From the NCBI GenBank assembly GCA_913063435.1, contig CAJXYI010000002.1, positions 1-64,000 on the forward strand: 64,000 bases of DNA, written 5' to 3'. Of the stretch, positions 38,986-48,152 are shown piece after piece. The number at the start of each line of letters is the position of its first letter. The stretch's first letter is position 1. The stretch comes from an uncultured Actinomycetales bacterium. GTDB lineage: Bacteria > Actinomycetota > Actinomycetes > S36-B12. The notes beneath the pieces were generated by a model. The model was not told where the DNA came from. It saw nothing but the letters and a program-made list of their open reading frames with translations, and ran no database searches. Made by a program: the position numbers and the translations under genes.

Positions 38986-40751
38986 CTTCGCCCTCCTGTT
39001 CGGTTCTGCCCGTCCATCATCCCCGAGTCCTCCCCGAGGCGCTCCCCCGAGGCCTGCCCCGGACCGGATTTCCCTTCCGGTGCTCCGGCTACTCCAGCCA
39101 CCTGCTCGACATCTGCGGCGAGGTCGGCTTCATCAGTGCGGGCGAGGCCGGCCACCTCGATCGTCACTCCGCTGGGGCCATCGGCAGCCCGCACCCACAC
39201 CCGCCGGCGCTTGACGTACAGCGACATCATCAGCCCGATCAGGGCGAGACCCGAAGCGATCAGCGCGGGTTCCTTGCCCGGGTCGTGCGCGATCTGGAAC
39301 GACGCCCAACGCTGCCACCCGGTGAACGACACCGACCCGATGCCATCGGGCAGGTCCCAGGTCTGGCCCGGGCGAAGCGCCTCGAGACCCACCTGGCTCA
39401 TCGCATCGGTGACCAGACGGTAGACGCTCTGCGGCACCCCGTCATCGAGGCCCAGGTCACCCACCCAGGCTGAGGCGAAGATCGCCGGGTCATCGGCATC
39501 GGGGAAGGACGAGAAGGGCCCGCGCACGTCATCGACCGCCGCCGTGGGCAGGAACAGCATCTGGAACCCCAGCTGCGGGAGCGCATCGGGAACCTTGACC
39601 ACGCCGATCGACGTCTGATTTCCATCCTGGGGCAAGACGACAACGGCATCGTCGAAAACCAGCCGGCCGTCGGCATCGCGAACTTCGATCCGGGGCGCGT
39701 ATCCGTGCCCGACGAGGAACACCTTCGCCCCATCGAAAGCGATCGGCTCATTGACGCGAATGACCTCGGTTACCTCGGGCGCACCGGGTTCAGCACGTGC
39801 GGTCACCTCGGCTTCGAACAGCCTCGGCGATCCACGCTCGGTGTCACTCCGCTCGAACTCGACTCGGAATTCCTCGAGGGTGAACGAGAATGGCGGGAGG
39901 CCATCGGGGGAGGCCAAGCGGCCACCACCCCACGCGTCATATTGCGTCAAGGTGTTGGAGAAACCGTTGCCTTCACGCACGATCACATTGCCACGCCAAC
40001 CGAAGACCGCGCCGTAGCCCACCGCGATCAGCAACACGATGAGGGCGGCGTGGAACAGCAGGTTGCCGGTCTCGCGCGCATAGCCCTTCTCGGCCGAGAC
40101 CCAACCACTGGGCTGCTCCCCCGCGGCACTGTCATCCACCCCGCGAGCAACGCGCCACCGACGACGACGCAGATCCGCTTCGACATCGTCGAGCACCGAG
40201 GCCGCCGATGCCGGAGCAGTCGATGCCGGGGCAGCTGACGTCTGAGCGCCGGGGGTATCCGGCGATGTCGTCCAGGTCCTGAAGTGCGCCATGCGAGACA
40301 ACCGACGGGGTGCTCGCGGCGGTGGTGTCCGCAACGCTTTGATGTGCACACCGGTACGGGGCAGCACACACCCGATGACCGAGATGAACAGCAGCAGATA
40401 GATCGCCGCGAACCAGGGGGCGGCATAGACATCGAAGAAGCCGAGGCGATCGAGGATCGGGCCCCAGGTCGGGGCATCCTCGATCCATTCACGCACCAGG
40501 ATCGGATCGATACCGCGCTGAGGCAGCACCGAGCCGGGAATCGCGGCGACCGCGAGCGCGAATAGCAGGATCAGCGCGGTGCGCATGCTCGTCAGCTGAC
40601 GCCAGGCCCACCGGGCGAATCCCCCGGCACCGAGAGGCGGCAACGCACCAGCGGAACCGGCAGACTGCCCGGGGCCCGAAGGCGGGGTCGAGGCAGGGTC
40701 GATCAGCCTTCCCTCGACCGGGGATTCGGCGCTCGCAGGTGGCGTGGACAT
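38982..40751 (-). CDS. resB: Cytochrome c biogenesis protein ResB
   Basis: A 589-residue ResB/Ccs1 protein. Helices near residues 58-80 and 118-138 and the conserved LTSMRTALILLFALAVAAIPGS begin the family core. A large extracytoplasmic domain and a last helix (ALIASGLALIGLMMSLYVKRRR) follow. Residues ~175-210 hold an Ala/Ser-rich insert, and there is an extended Gly/Glu-rich C-terminus. It partners CcsB. The gap to ccdA upstream is 68 bp and no leaderless -10 is visible. Confidence 0.94.
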   Translation of the reverse strand: MSTPPASAESPVEGRLIDPASTPPSGPGQSAGSAGALPPLGAGGFARWAWRQLTSMRTALILLFALAVAAIPGSVLPQRGIDPILVREWIEDAPTWGPILDRLGFFDVYAAPWFAAIYLLLFISVIGCVLPRTGVHIKALRTPPPRAPRRLSRMAHFRTWTTSPDTPGAQTSAAPASTAPASAASVLDDVEADLRRRRWRVARGVDDSAAGEQPSGWVSAEKGYARETGNLLFHAALIVLLIAVGYGAVFGWRGNVIVREGNGFSNTLTQYDAWGGGRLASPDGLPPFSFTLEEFRVEFERSDTERGSPRLFEAEVTARAEPGAPEVTEVIRVNEPIAFDGAKVFLVGHGYAPRIEVRDADGRLVFDDAVVVLPQDGNQTSIGVVKVPDALPQLGFQMLFLPTAAVDDVRGPFSSFPDADDPAIFASAWVGDLGLDDGVPQSVYRLVTDAMSQVGLEALRPGQTWDLPDGIGSVSFTGWQRWASFQIAHDPGKEPALIASGLALIGLMMSLYVKRRRVWVRAADGPSGVTIEVAGLARTDEADLAADVEQVAGVAGAPEGKSGPGQASGERLGEDSGMMDGQNRTGGRR

Positions 40752-40819
40752 GGCCCATCCAGTCTTACCTATGACGTTCCTGTGCGCTCACCCAGCCGTG
40801 GATCGATGTGCGGTCGATC

Positions 40820-41590
40820 TCACAGCGCTGTTTCGAAGCCGGGCAGCCAGATCCGAAGCCAGATGGTGAACTGCGTCCACAGCCCGGTGACGAGCAGGAT
40901 GCCGATGAACACCAGCAGCCCGCCTCCGATGCGCATGATCAGCCCATAGTGGGCGCGCACCCAGTCCAACGTGCCGGCGAGATGACGGAATGCCAGCGCC
41001 AACGCGATGAACGGCAGGCCCAGACCGATGCAGTACGCGAACGCCAGAAGTGCTCCTCGACCCGCGCTGGCCTCGGTGAAGGCCAGGCCCTGAACGGCGG
41101 TGAGTGTCGGACCGATACACGGGGTCCAGCCCAGTCCGAACAGCACACCGAGCACCGGAGCGCCCCAAACCCCCCAGCGCGGGAGTCGGTGGATTCGCCA
41201 CTCGCGCTGCAGACCCGGCCACAACCGGTCGAGTGCACCCATGAACGCCAGGCCCATGACGATCACCAGCACACCCAGTACCCGGCTGATGATGTCGGCG
41301 TACTGCAGCAGCAGCGCACCGAGCCCGCCGAACGCCGCACCGAAGGAGACGAACACCAACGAGAACCCCAGGACGAACAGCACGCTGCCGGCAAGGACAC
41401 GGCTCTTGACCGCTACTCCACCTTTCCCCTCCGCGATCTCCGCGCCGGTCAATCCGGTGACATACGACACGTATCCCGGCGCCAGGGGTAGCACGCAGGG
41501 GCTGAGAAAGGACACCAGGCCTGCCGCGAGTGCGAGGGGGATGGCCAGCAGCAGGCTGCCATCGGTGACGGTCTGGGTGATCCCGGTCAT
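40820..41590 (-). CDS. ccdA: Cytochrome c biogenesis protein CcdA
   Basis: A 256-residue DsbD-like membrane protein that carries electrons from cytoplasmic thioredoxin to the outer face. The first redox cysteine is in [16 protein letters not shown] (C32) and the second in [11 protein letters not shown] (~158). Six hydrophobic helices are visible. The ATG at 41590 overlaps the stop of the TlpA/ResA gene, so the two are coupled. The open frame extends upstream antisense without similarity. Confidence 0.95.
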   Translation of the reverse strand: MTGITQTVTDGSLLLAIPLALAAGLVSFLSPCVLPLAPGYVSYVTGLTGAEIAEGKGGVAVKSRVLAGSVLFVLGFSLVFVSFGAAFGGLGALLLQYADIISRVLGVLVIVMGLAFMGALDRLWPGLQREWRIHRLPRWGVWGAPVLGVLFGLGWTPCIGPTLTAVQGLAFTEASAGRGALLAFAYCIGLGLPFIALALAFRHLAGTLDWVRAHYGLIMRIGGGLLVFIGILLVTGLWTQFTIWLRIWLPGFETAL

Positions 41591-42195
41591 CGCAGGAGCG
41601 GCTCGATGAGCCCACGCAGGGCTGAGGCTGAGACTTTCCCCAGGGCGCGACCGGCGACTCGACCTTCGGGGTCGATGACGATCGTGGACGGAATGGCCTG
41701 CGGCGGAAGCGTGTCCGCGAACAGCAGCTGCAACTGACCATCGCGGTCGATCACATTCGGATAGGTGATCCCATAGGTCTCGACGAACGCCCGAGCCGCC
41801 GCATCGGAGTCGCGGGTGTCCAATCCGACGAACTGCACGCCACGTCCTTCGAACTCCTCCCATACCTCCTGCAGTTCAGGGGCTTCTGCTCGACAGGGGG
41901 CGCACCAGGATGCCCATACGTTCAAGACGATGACCTCGCCGAGGTGATCCGACATCGTCCAGGTACCCCCGTCGAGGGTCTCGCCGGAGAGTTCGGGAAC
42001 GGGCTGGCGAGCAGACTCATCGAGCAGCACCAAAGACCCATCCCCGGCCACGAAGCCGGCATCGCCTGATCCCTGTGCGCTGCCACAGGCCGCCAGGATC
42101 AGGCTCAGTCCCAGCGCGGCGCCAACTCGGACGAATCTCGAGATCCTCCACATCGGAGTGCCCGGCCGATCGACGCCACGCGCGGCTGCGGTCAC
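41587..42195 (-). CDS. TlpA/ResA-like thioredoxin lipoprotein
   Basis: A 202-residue lipoprotein that likely reduces apocytochrome c cysteines. The lipobox LAAC places the lipid cysteine at C37. The thioredoxin active site is WCAPC (98-101). The cis-proline loop is [12 protein letters not shown]. The GTG at 42195 overlaps the phosphatase stop (GTGA). An ATG at residue 15 is an alternative start. It receives electrons from CcdA next door. Confidence 0.93.
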   Translation of the reverse strand: MTAAARGVDRPGTPMWRISRFVRVGAALGLSLILAACGSAQGSGDAGFVAGDGSLVLLDESARQPVPELSGETLDGGTWTMSDHLGEVIVLNVWASWCAPCRAEAPELQEVWEEFEGRGVQFVGLDTRDSDAAARAFVETYGITYPNVIDRDGQLQLLFADTLPPQAIPSTIVIDPEGRVAGRALGKVSASALRGLIEPLLR

Positions 42196-42833
42196 GCGCC
42201 CCGCCCGGGGGAGGCATCGGCCAGCAGGTCGCGAGCCGGTTCGGTGTAGGTGATCGCGGCGAGCCGCTCATCGTCGAAGTGCAGGGACGTCAAGGAGGCG
42301 AGTGCGCACTGACGTTTACGCGGATCATGAGCGAATCGACGCTGTTCGGCATCGAGTCGTGCCACCCAGATCGGCAACTGATGGCTGACCAGCACGATCT
42401 CGCGTCCGGGTGCCAGCTCCCGGGCGGACACGACGGCCTGTGACATGCGGTCGGCAAGTTGGGTGTACGGCTCACCCCACGACGGACGCATGGGATTCCA
42501 CAGATGGCGCCAGGCGGAGGGAGTGCGCAGTACCCCGTCCCCGACCCCGACGCGTTGGCCCTCGAAGACGTTGTCCGCCTCGATCAACCGCTCATCGACT
42601 CCGATGTCGAGTCCGTGTACCGCAGCGATGGGGGCGGCTGTCTGCTGAGCCCGCTCGAGCGGGGATGCGGTGACGACCGCGATGTCATGCGAGGTCAGCG
42701 CCTCGGCAGCTCGAACCGCCATGGCCTGTCCGCGTTCGGAAAGCGTGAAGCCGGGAAGGCGCCCGTAGAGCACGCCTTCGGGGTTGTGCACTTCGCCGTG
42801 TCGCAGCAGGTGTACCACCGTTTTCTCGCCCAC
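42192..42833 (-). CDS. Histidine phosphatase family protein
   Basis: A 213-residue phosphoglycerate-mutase-like phosphatase with the RHG motif LLRHGEVHNPEGVLYGRLPG, and the second-half histidine in VLVSHQLPIW. The GTG at 42833 is supported by TAGAGT exactly 7 nt upstream. An ATG at 42860 and a TTG at 42884 are alternatives that add unconserved residues. It is the first gene of the ccs operon, a placement also found in mycobacteria. The substrate is unknown. Confidence 0.9.
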   Translation of the reverse strand: MGEKTVVHLLRHGEVHNPEGVLYGRLPGFTLSERGQAMAVRAAEALTSHDIAVVTASPLERAQQTAAPIAAVHGLDIGVDERLIEADNVFEGQRVGVGDGVLRTPSAWRHLWNPMRPSWGEPYTQLADRMSQAVVSARELAPGREIVLVSHQLPIWVARLDAEQRRFAHDPRKRQCALASLTSLHFDDERLAAITYTEPARDLLADASPGRGA

Positions 42834-42840
42834 ATCGAAC

Positions 42841-42846
42841 ACTCTA
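42841..42846 (-). promoter_or_regulatory. -10 hexamer TAGAGT for the phosphatase-ccs operon
   Basis: TAGAGT (minus strand) ends 7 nt before the GTG at 42833. The leaderless spacing matches many other genes in this window. Confidence 0.5.
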
Positions 42847-42996
42847 CGTTCGACACCCATGGTCACGGTGTGCGGTGGCACCAAAGAACAGGTGAGGTGG
42901 CCAAGATCACTCAGCCCCGATCATGCAGCCCCGATCACAGGTTCCAGCGGGATGGGTCATCCGGTAGCGGAGTATTCCGCGTCACGCACTCACAGA

Positions 42997-44616
42997 TCAG
43001 GTCGAACGCTTGCGCGCCGCTGCGCGCTTACGGCTCGGGCGCCAACTCGCCTCGCCCGCAGCGAGGGCCGCCTGGCGCAGTTCCTCACCATGTGCAGCCA
43101 GCGCATCGGCCAGTGCAGCATGGGTGGGCTCCTCGCACAGCACATCGACACGCAGCCCGTGCTCTTCGGCGGTCTTGGCCGTCGCCGGACCAATGCAGGC
43201 CACAACGGTCGTCGCGTGGGGTTTGCCCGCGATGCCGACCAGATTGCGCACGGTGCTGCTCGAGGTGAACAGCACAGCATCGAAGCCACCGGACTTGATG
43301 GCCTCGCGCGTCGGTGCCGGCGGCGGGGCCGCGCGCACCGTGCGATACGCGGTGATGTCCTCGACCTCCCAGCCAAGTTCGACCAAACCGGCCGAAAGCG
43401 TCTCGGTGGCGATGTCGGCACGCGGCAGGAACACGCGGTTGATCGGATCGACGAGTTCGTCATAGGGCGGCCATTCGGCCAGCAATGCTGCGGTGGTCTG
43501 GTCTCCCTCGGGCACCAGGTCCGGCTTGACCCCGAATGCGATCAACGCCTCGACGGCATCCTCACCGACTGCGGCGACCTTCAGCCCGGCGAAGGATCGC
43601 GCATCGAGCCCATATTCCTCGAGTTTCTCGCGCACCGCCCGCACCGCGTTGACGCTGGTGAAACCGATCCATTCGTAGCGGCCCGACACCAATCCGTGCA
43701 CGGCGCGTTCCATCTGCTGCGGCGTCCTCGGCGGCTCCACCGAGATCGTCGGAACCTCTTGGGGGACAGCGCCTGCTCGCATCAATCTGTCGAGCAGATC
43801 ATCGGATCGCTCCTGCGTCCGCGGCACCAGGACCCGCCAGCCGAACAACGGCTTGACCTCGAACCAGGCCATCTTCTCGCGCTGCTCGACGACATCACCC
43901 ACGACGACCATGCCGGGGCCGGCCTGCTTCGCCGCCTTGATGGCCGCCGGGACGTCTTCGAGTGTGGCTTCGATGGACCGCTGCTCGACGGTCGTTCCCG
44001 AACGCGTGATCACCATCGGCGTCGATGGTTTGCGGCCAGCCTTGAGGAGTTCCTTCGCGATCGCAGCAGCATCCTCCGCGCCGTCGAGCACCACGACCGT
44101 CGTGCGCTCGTCGGCGAGTGCCACCCAATCCACCGGATGGGAGATGTCGGTGAGCACGTGCACGTCGCGCGTCGTTCGGGTCGTCAGGGTGAATCCGGCA
44201 TAGGCAGCGACGCCGGACAGACTGCTGACCCCGGGAGCGATTTCGAAGGGCACCTTCGCCTTGCGAAGAGCGGAGATTTCCGCGGCGATGCTGCCATCGA
44301 GGACCGGGTCACCGCTGATCAATCGGACCACGTGCTTGCCGGCACGATAGGCCTCGACGACGTGCTTGATCCGAGCCGACGGCTCCAGCGGAACCCCGTC
44401 ATCGCCGACGGCGACGATCACCGTGGCGTCGATGCTGACATGGACCTGCACCATCTCCTGGACGTCGGCATCCACCACGACCGTGTGGGCCTGGCGGAGC
44501 AGCGCCACCGCGCGCAGGGTGAGCAGTTCAGGATCGCCAGGTCCCGCCGCGACAAGCGCGACGGTGCCGACCGGCTTCGACGTCCGGCCGGGCTTACGGG
44601 AGCGGGTTGGGCTCAC
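42997..44616 (-). CDS. hemD: Uroporphyrinogen-III C-methyltransferase-like / uroporphyrinogen-III synthase fusion
   Basis: A 539-residue fusion. The N-terminal half (~18-260) has the SUMT/CobA fold (AAGPGDPELLTLRA, IAPGVSSLSGVAAYAG), but the usual GDPFVFGRG motif is altered to GDPVLDGSIAAE. The C-terminal half (~270-520) is HemD-like (RVLVPRTQERSDDLLDRL, GFTSVNAVRAVREKL, AAVGEDAVEAL, VLFTSSSTVRNLVGI), which closes hydroxymethylbilane to uroporphyrinogen III. A basic tail rich in Arg/Lys ends the protein. The start is a GTG with GAGGGG about 11 nt upstream. hemA, hemC and hemB, which usually flank it, are absent. Confidence 0.9.
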   Translation of the reverse strand: MSPTRSRKPGRTSKPVGTVALVAAGPGDPELLTLRAVALLRQAHTVVVDADVQEMVQVHVSIDATVIVAVGDDGVPLEPSARIKHVVEAYRAGKHVVRLISGDPVLDGSIAAEISALRKAKVPFEIAPGVSSLSGVAAYAGFTLTTRTTRDVHVLTDISHPVDWVALADERTTVVVLDGAEDAAAIAKELLKAGRKPSTPMVITRSGTTVEQRSIEATLEDVPAAIKAAKQAGPGMVVVGDVVEQREKMAWFEVKPLFGWRVLVPRTQERSDDLLDRLMRAGAVPQEVPTISVEPPRTPQQMERAVHGLVSGRYEWIGFTSVNAVRAVREKLEEYGLDARSFAGLKVAAVGEDAVEALIAFGVKPDLVPEGDQTTAALLAEWPPYDELVDPINRVFLPRADIATETLSAGLVELGWEVEDITAYRTVRAAPPPAPTREAIKSGGFDAVLFTSSSTVRNLVGIAGKPHATTVVACIGPATAKTAEEHGLRVDVLCEEPTHAALADALAAHGEELRQAALAAGEASWRPSRKRAAARKRST

Positions 44617-44764
44617 GGGGTGTCATTCCCCTCTGGGCGAACACCGCGACCCCCTGTCGGAACAGAGGAGGTGTCGGGTTGATATCAGGTGGGTGTCGGG
44701 CGGGTTGCATGTGGGTATCGACCTGACAGGTTAGGGATCGCAGGCGCGGCTGAGCAAAAACATC

Positions 44765-44780
44765 CGGACAGAGATGTCCG
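44765..44780. promoter_or_regulatory. 6-bp inverted repeat upstream of hemD
   Basis: CGGACA-GAGA-TGTCCG at 44765-44780 lies ~150 bp upstream of hemD in the 225-bp gap before the glutaredoxin gene. A GTGTCGGG direct repeat is nearer hemD. Either may be an operator. No other gene was seen in the gap. Confidence 0.3.
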
Positions 44781-44841
44781 TATATCGGTTGAATTCCGCC
44801 GGCTGCTCGACCGGATCAGGCACGATCTACTCGAGGAATCG

Positions 44842-45114
44842 CTAGCCGGTGAGGGCGCGGTGCAGCCCGCCGGGGTCGACCCGCCACATCGCATGCTCAA
44901 CGCCGTCGACGAGCACCACCGGGATGAAATCGGCATATCGAGCCGCCCATCGGGGGTTGCCGATGATCGACTCCTCCTCCCATGCGATCTGCAGGGGATC
45001 GCACACGCTGGCCACGACGTCGCGAGCCTCATCACACAGGTGGCAGCCAGGCTTACCGATCAGCACGACCCTGGACGAGGTCGCAGCCGATGAGGGATCA
45101 GGGCCGGCCGTCAT
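44842..45114 (-). CDS. Glutaredoxin-like (DUF836-type) protein
   Basis: A 90-residue thioredoxin-fold protein with the redox pair CHLC (C24, C27) in GKPGCHLCDEARDVV and the cis-Pro region FIPVVLVDG. Length and C-terminus fit the small glutaredoxin family found next to hem genes in actinobacteria. The ATG at 45114 was chosen. An in-frame ATG at 45135 would overlap the divergent HAD gene start. It is upstream of and on the same strand as hemD. Confidence 0.87.
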   Translation of the reverse strand: MTAGPDPSSAATSSRVVLIGKPGCHLCDEARDVVASVCDPLQIAWEEESIIGNPRWAARYADFIPVVLVDGVEHAMWRVDPGGLHRALTG

Positions 45115-45120
45115 GAGCCG

Positions 45121-45126
45121 TAGTCT
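45121..45126 (+). promoter_or_regulatory. -10 hexamer TAGTCT for the HAD phosphatase gene
   Basis: TAGTCT ends 7 nt before the ATG at 45134. Only 19 bp separate the two divergent start codons, so the -10 overlaps the region just upstream of the glutaredoxin gene. Confidence 0.5.
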
Positions 45127-45133
45127 GTCGCAC

Positions 45134-46060
45134 ATGACGACCGCGAGCGATCCAGCGAAGGATGAGCGTCGTGCGACGTCCTACGACCCTGTGCTCACCG
45201 CCTATCGAACGGCAGGTCGCGCATCGGCTGCTGCCGCAGCGGTCGCCGCACCCGAGATCGACACAGCGGCCGCAGACGCACCTGAGCGCGATCGGCAGGC
45301 CGCCGCGTTCTTCGACGTCGACAACACCCTGATGCGCGGCGCGAGCCTGTTCCACTTCGCCGCAGGCCTCACCCGCAAGCGGTTCTTCACCGCCGCTCAG
45401 ATCACCCGCTTCGCCCGCGCCCAGGCGAAGTTCGTGTTGTCGGGCTCGGAAGACCTCGAGGACATGGCCTCCGCAACCGAATCGGCACTGTCGTTCGTCA
45501 ACGGCCGAACGGTCAGCGAGTTGATCGATCTCGGCCAGGAGATCTTCATCGATTCGCTCACCGACAAACTCATTCCCGGCACGCTCGCGCTCGCGCAGGG
45601 GCATCTCGACTCCGGACAGCGTGTGTGGCTCGTGACCGCAACCCCGGTCGAATTAGCCACGATCATCTCCTCGCACCTCGGTCTCACCGGTGCGTTGGGG
45701 ACCGTCGCCGAGGTGGTCGATGGGGTCTACACCGGCAAGCTCGTCGGTGCCCCCCTGCACGGCATGGCCAAGGCCGAAGCCGTGCGCGCCCTGGCCGAAC
45801 GTGAGGGTCTCGATCTCTCGCGCTGTTCGGCGTATTCGGACTCCGCGAACGACATCCCGATGCTGTCGATCGTCGGCCGGCCGTTCGCGGTCAATCCCGA
45901 CCCGGCGCTGCGCGACCACGCGCGCGACAACGATTGGCCGATCCGGGACTTCCGCCGCCGGGCCCAGATGCGTCGCGCCGTACCTGCCGTCACAGCAGGT
46001 GCCGGAGTGTTCGCAGGACTGGCGACCGGTTACGCGATCGGCCGACTCACTCGCCGCTGA
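45134..46060 (+). CDS. HAD-IB family phosphatase (SerB-like)
   Basis: A 308-residue HAD hydrolase. Motif I is FFDVDNTLMRGAS with nucleophile D61 and D63. Motif II is the Thr in WLVTATPVEL, and motif III/IV is CSAYSDSANDIPML. A variable Ala-rich N-terminus (1-55) precedes it and a C-terminal hydrophobic segment (VPAVTAGAGVFAGLATGYAIG) suggests membrane attachment. It resembles the SerB1-type proteins of mycobacteria. Phosphoserine is not proven as the substrate. Confidence 0.9.
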   Translation: MTTASDPAKDERRATSYDPVLTAYRTAGRASAAAAAVAAPEIDTAAADAPERDRQAAAFFDVDNTLMRGASLFHFAAGLTRKRFFTAAQITRFARAQAKFVLSGSEDLEDMASATESALSFVNGRTVSELIDLGQEIFIDSLTDKLIPGTLALAQGHLDSGQRVWLVTATPVELATIISSHLGLTGALGTVAEVVDGVYTGKLVGAPLHGMAKAEAVRALAEREGLDLSRCSAYSDSANDIPMLSIVGRPFAVNPDPALRDHARDNDWPIRDFRRRAQMRRAVPAVTAGAGVFAGLATGYAIGRLTRR

Positions 46061-46095
46061 TCACGTCTGCGGGTTCGCAACCTCGACCGATCCGG

Positions 46096-47070
46096 TCAGC
46101 CGAACACCCCGGGACGATCGACGAGGATGCGATAGAGCCCCTGCTGGATCGTCTCGCGGACGCGGTCGGTCATCTCCAGGATCGTCATCGGATCATCGGC
46201 TGAGCCTTCAGGCAGGTCATCTGTGCGAATCGGCTCGCCGAACTCGATGATCCATTTACTCGGAAGCGGAACCATCCCCAGCGGTCCGAGCCACGGGAAC
46301 GTCGGTGTGATCGGAAAGTACGGCATACCCAGTAGTCGGGCGAGCACGGGGATCTCGCCGATCTTGGGATAGATCTCCTCGGCGCCCACGATCGCGGTGG
46401 GGATGATCGGTGCACCCGTCCGTACCGCCGCTGCAACGAAGCCACCCCGACCGAATCGCTGAAGCTTGTAGCGCTCGGCGAATGGTTTGCCGATTCCCTT
46501 GAAGCCTTCGGGCCACACACCGACGAGTTGGCCTTCGGCTAGCAACCTCTGTGCGTCGGCCATGCAGGCAAGAGTGTGCCCCGCTTTGCGCGCGAGTTCC
46601 GCGAGGAACGGCATGGCGAAGACCAAATCCGCACCCAGCATGCGCAGGTGGCGGTGTTCGGGATGCTCGTCCAGCAACGCCAACTGCGTCATCACGGCGT
46701 CAACGGCGATCGTCCCCGAATGGTTCGCCACGACAAGCGCGGCGCCATCGTCGGGAACGTTGTGTAGACCTCGCACCTCGACCCGGAACCACGATCGAAA
46801 CAGTGGCCGCATCGGGGCCATCAGCACCGTGTCGAGCAGTTCGGGATCGAAGCCGAATTCATCGACCGGGTAATCACCACTGAGTCGGCGACGCACGAAA
46901 TCGACCGCGCCACCGACTCGTGCCGCGAGGTCCATCCCGCTCTCACTCCCACCGGCATCGCTGTCGGAGGGATCCTTGGCAGCAGACGATGCCCCCGATG
47001 TCCGAGAACCCGCCTTGCGCGATCGGCGTGGACCGTCTGGGTCGAAGGACAGAATCCGAGCCTGCGTCAT
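46096..47070 (-). CDS. Lysophospholipid acyltransferase family protein (LPLAT)
   Basis: A 324-residue membrane-associated acyltransferase. The catalytic block VVANHSGTIAVDAV has His117 and Asp124 in the longer H-x6-D spacing seen in the MGAT-like LPLAT subgroup, not the HX4D of PlsC. GVWPEGFKGIGKPF and GAPIIPTAIVGAEEIYP are further family motifs. The first ~55 residues are charged and low-complexity. The ATG at 47070 overlaps the SDR stop by 1 bp. It is convergent with the HAD gene. The acyl acceptor is unknown. Confidence 0.9.
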   Translation of the reverse strand: MTQARILSFDPDGPRRSRKAGSRTSGASSAAKDPSDSDAGGSESGMDLAARVGGAVDFVRRRLSGDYPVDEFGFDPELLDTVLMAPMRPLFRSWFRVEVRGLHNVPDDGAALVVANHSGTIAVDAVMTQLALLDEHPEHRHLRMLGADLVFAMPFLAELARKAGHTLACMADAQRLLAEGQLVGVWPEGFKGIGKPFAERYKLQRFGRGGFVAAAVRTGAPIIPTAIVGAEEIYPKIGEIPVLARLLGMPYFPITPTFPWLGPLGMVPLPSKWIIEFGEPIRTDDLPEGSADDPMTILEMTDRVRETIQQGLYRILVDRPGVFG

Positions 47071-48089
47071 CACCCCACCCCCTGTTCCGTCTCGTGCCGC
47101 TGAGCCGCGAATGCCGGGAGCAGCGGGGTCAGCTGGTGACCGAGGGCGAACGCAGCGAACGCGTCCGGAGTGCTCCAGCGTGCGGTGAAGCCCACATCCG
47201 CACTGATTCGCGTCGTGTCGATGACCCTGCCATAGGTGAGGAAGCGCACCTGCTCGGCAGAGAAATCGGCAAGCCCCGCGCGACCGAGACTGCGACCGGC
47301 GACGCCGAGGAGAGCACGTGGGAACGCGATCGCCGGCCGACCCAGGCGACGCACGGCCTGCGACAGCATCAAGGCTCCCGGTCCGGCGACGTTGTACACA
47401 CCCGCACAGGCCATTGGATCCTCGGCCAGAGCAATCATCTGCATCGCATCGAGGCAGTCGTCCTCGTGCAGGAACTGCAATCGCGCATCGAATCCGAGCA
47501 CGGTGGGAATCACCGGCAGTGAGAAATACGAGGTCATCGCCGTGTCGATGCTCGGTCCGATGACATTGGCGAATCGCAGGATAGACACGGCGATATCGGG
47601 TCGTCGCCGCGCGAACCCCCGGACGTACCCCTCGACCTCCATGGAGTCCTTGGCCCAACCGGAGGTGGGCGGATGCTTGGGTGCGGTGTCCTCGGTGAAC
47701 ATCGCCGGATCCCGAGGACCGGACCCATAGACGGATGCCGTCGACTTCACCACGAGGTGCCGCACGGTCGCTGACTTCTGGCAGGCGGCCAATAACTGCA
47801 TCGTGCCGATGACGTTGATGTCTTTCATGGTGGCCCGGCCACCGGCTTGCATCGGCGTCGCGATAACTCCCGCGTGGACGACGGTGTCCACGTCTGCTGC
47901 ATCCATGATCTTCGCGATCACGGGGTTGCGGATGTCCGCGCGGATGAATTCCGCACCGCCGAGATCGAGCCTGGGCGGCACGATGTCGACTGCTACCACT
48001 CGGTCGACATCCGGATGCTCGGCAAGCCTGGCTGCGACGCGGCCACCGAGATAGCGGGCCGCACCGGTCACGAGTACCGAACGGGTCAT
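47070..48089 (-). CDS. Extended-SDR family protein lacking the usual YxxxK
   Basis: A 339-residue NAD(P)-binding SDR protein of the epimerase/dehydratase group. The N-terminal SVLVTGAARYLGGRV is a modified GxxGxxG (middle Gly is Arg). The region that should contain the catalytic YxxxK reads TSGWAKDSMEVEGY, so Tyr and the spaced Lys are missing. Length and the VNGP-like VAGPGAL block fit the fold. It overlaps the acyltransferase by 1 bp, so the pair is co-expressed. A UDP-sugar epimerase activity should not be assumed. The ATG at 48089 has a -10 hexamer 6 nt upstream. Confidence 0.88.
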   Translation of the reverse strand: MTRSVLVTGAARYLGGRVAARLAEHPDVDRVVAVDIVPPRLDLGGAEFIRADIRNPVIAKIMDAADVDTVVHAGVIATPMQAGGRATMKDINVIGTMQLLAACQKSATVRHLVVKSTASVYGSGPRDPAMFTEDTAPKHPPTSGWAKDSMEVEGYVRGFARRRPDIAVSILRFANVIGPSIDTAMTSYFSLPVIPTVLGFDARLQFLHEDDCLDAMQMIALAEDPMACAGVYNVAGPGALMLSQAVRRLGRPAIAFPRALLGVAGRSLGRAGLADFSAEQVRFLTYGRVIDTTRISADVGFTARWSTPDAFAAFALGHQLTPLLPAFAAQRHETEQGVG

Positions 48090-48095
48090 CACCCC

Positions 48096-48101
48096 AGGGT
48101 A
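48096..48101 (-). promoter_or_regulatory. -10 hexamer TACCCT for the SDR-acyltransferase operon
   Basis: TACCCT (minus strand) ends 6 nt before the ATG at 48089, fitting a leaderless transcript. Confidence 0.5.
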
Positions 48102-48152
48102 CGACCCCACCGACAGCGATGGGGGATATCGCCGAGCTCGACGAGGGGCCGA

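Noticed and set aside
42912-42937. CAGCCCCGATCA repeated twice in the gap between hemD and the phosphatase gene
   Set aside because: Only two copies of 12 bp, with no relation to a promoter or other sites, so judged chance or minor duplication.
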